Below, in pieces: positions 6,251-6,752 of a DNA stretch of 6,752 nt (its first letter is position 1; each line of letters begins with the position of its first letter). The stretch comes from Bacteriovoracaceae bacterium UBA2394 (GTDB taxonomy: Bacteria > Bdellovibrionota > UBA2394). The DNA is taken from assembly GCA_002343335.1 (NCBI GenBank), contig DDSI01000279.1, forward strand, positions 1-6,752. The letters run 5' to 3'. A model generated the notes under the pieces. It saw only the letters and a list, made by a program, of their open reading frames with translations. It searched no databases and was not told the DNA's origin. The position numbers and the translations under genes were made by a program.

Positions 6251-6752
6251 AGCGAAAAGTTTGCGTTGTGATCACAGCCCGTCCCTCCTATGCACGCGTC
6301 AAAACTGCACTCAAAGCGATTCAAGAGCATCCGGATTTGGAACTGCAAACTGTCGTCGCCGCATCGGCTGTTCTCAAACGATTTGGAAAGACTAGCCACT
6401 ACATCGAAGATGATGGATTCAAAATCGATGCCTCCGTTCACATGGTGGTCGAAGGGGAAAATTTAGTTGCGGCCGCGAAGACGACAGGCCTCGGACTTGT
6501 AGAGCTTGCGACGGTATTCGACAACCTAAAACCAGACGTCGTGATCACGATCGCCGATCGATACGAAACCATTTCTACCTCAATCGCGGCGGCCTATATG
6601 AATATTCCTCTGGCTCATATTCAAGGAGGTGAGGTCACCGGATCCATCGATGAAAAAGTGCGCCATGCCAATACAAAACTTGCTGATCTCCATTTTGTTT
6701 CAACGCAGAAAGCAAAGTCCCGCGTGATCAGCATGGGAGAGAATCCAGAACC
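6247..6752 (+). CDS. neuC: NeuC-type UDP-GlcNAc 2-epimerase (hydrolysing), 3' end outside window
   Basis: From the ATG at 6247 the frame stays open to the window edge, giving the first 168 residues of an enzyme that is usually about 370-390 long. The N-terminal Rossmann strand and loop read V-V-I-T-A-R-P-S-Y-A-R-V-K (7-19), replacing the common T-G-T-R-A-D-Y. I-A-D-R-Y-E-T (102-108) carries the conserved D-R-x-E. I-P-L-A-H-I-Q-G-G-E-V-T-G-S-I-D-E (120-136) followed by R-H-A (139-141) and K-L-A-D-L-H-F (144-150) is the signature of the UDP-GlcNAc 2-epimerase family in its sialic-acid form. NeuC-type enzymes convert UDP-GlcNAc (or a 2,4-diacetamido analogue in legionaminate routes) to the free manno sugar plus UDP, which the NeuB-type enzyme then uses. 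It overlaps that gene by the 4 bases ATGA. The non-hydrolysing WecB activity is less likely because of the synthase beside it. Confidence 0.9.
   Translation, partial: MKRKVCVVITARPSYARVKTALKAIQEHPDLELQTVVAASAVLKRFGKTSHYIEDDGFKIDASVHMVVEGENLVAAAKTTGLGLVELATVFDNLKPDVVITIADRYETISTSIAAAYMNIPLAHIQGGEVTGSIDEKVRHANTKLADLHFVSTQKAKSRVISMGENPE

Noticed and set aside
6001..6441. Minus-strand open frame of 146 codons opposite the end of the NeuB-type gene and the start of the NeuC-type gene
   Set aside because: The plus strand encodes conserved motifs throughout; the minus-strand product shows none and is serine/phenylalanine rich as expected for an antisense shadow.

Overview
The window is a densely packed, single-strand (+) stretch of a bacterial surface-glycan gene cluster. 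Base composition is near half GC by eye. Genes overlap by 4 to 23 bases, as in one transcription unit. The enzymes (undecaprenyl-phosphate sugar transferase, sugar aminotransferase, nonulosonate synthase) point to a bacterium with a complex cell-surface polysaccharide or glycoprotein, most likely Gram-negative. A Bdellovibrionota-like or other proteobacterial origin is a guess from composition and protein style only; nothing in the window fixes the taxon.

The left half (1-3297) is an acyl-carrier-protein module. It holds the 3' half of an acyl carrier protein with its DSL serine (1-153), a MaoC/hot-dog hydratase-dehydratase (166-597), a full-length FkbH-like HAD-IIIC protein (579-2375) and a SAM-dependent methyltransferase (2353-3297). 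FkbH proteins in polyketide pathways take the three-carbon unit of 1,3-bisphosphoglycerate and load it on an ACP as a glyceryl thioester. The set therefore looks like a small pathway for making an unusual ACP-bound short acyl group, perhaps O-methylated.

A gap of about 100 bases (3298-3400) with an inverted repeat and a dubious 31-codon ORF separates this from the right half. There lie an ArnB/PseC/WbpE-type PLP aminotransferase (start 3392 or 3401, end 4564), a small bacterial sugar transferase of the PglC/WcaJ class (4548-5186), a NeuB-type synthase (5201 or 5204 to 6250) and the first 168 codons of a NeuC-type UDP-GlcNAc 2-epimerase (6247 to the window edge). NeuC and NeuB together make a sialic-acid-like nonulosonic acid from a UDP-HexNAc and phosphoenolpyruvate. 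The aminotransferase/sugar transferase pair suggests a 4-amino-sugar, possibly the first sugar placed on undecaprenyl phosphate.

The most interesting reading, which is inference, is that the ACP-FkbH-methyltransferase module supplies a glyceryl, methylated glyceryl or related acyl group that decorates an amino group of one of these sugars. The acyltransferase, sugar 4,6-dehydratase, CMP-transferase and flippase/polymerase needed to finish such a pathway are not in the window and would be expected on either side. I saw no RNA gene, CRISPR array, insertion sequence or convincing terminator.
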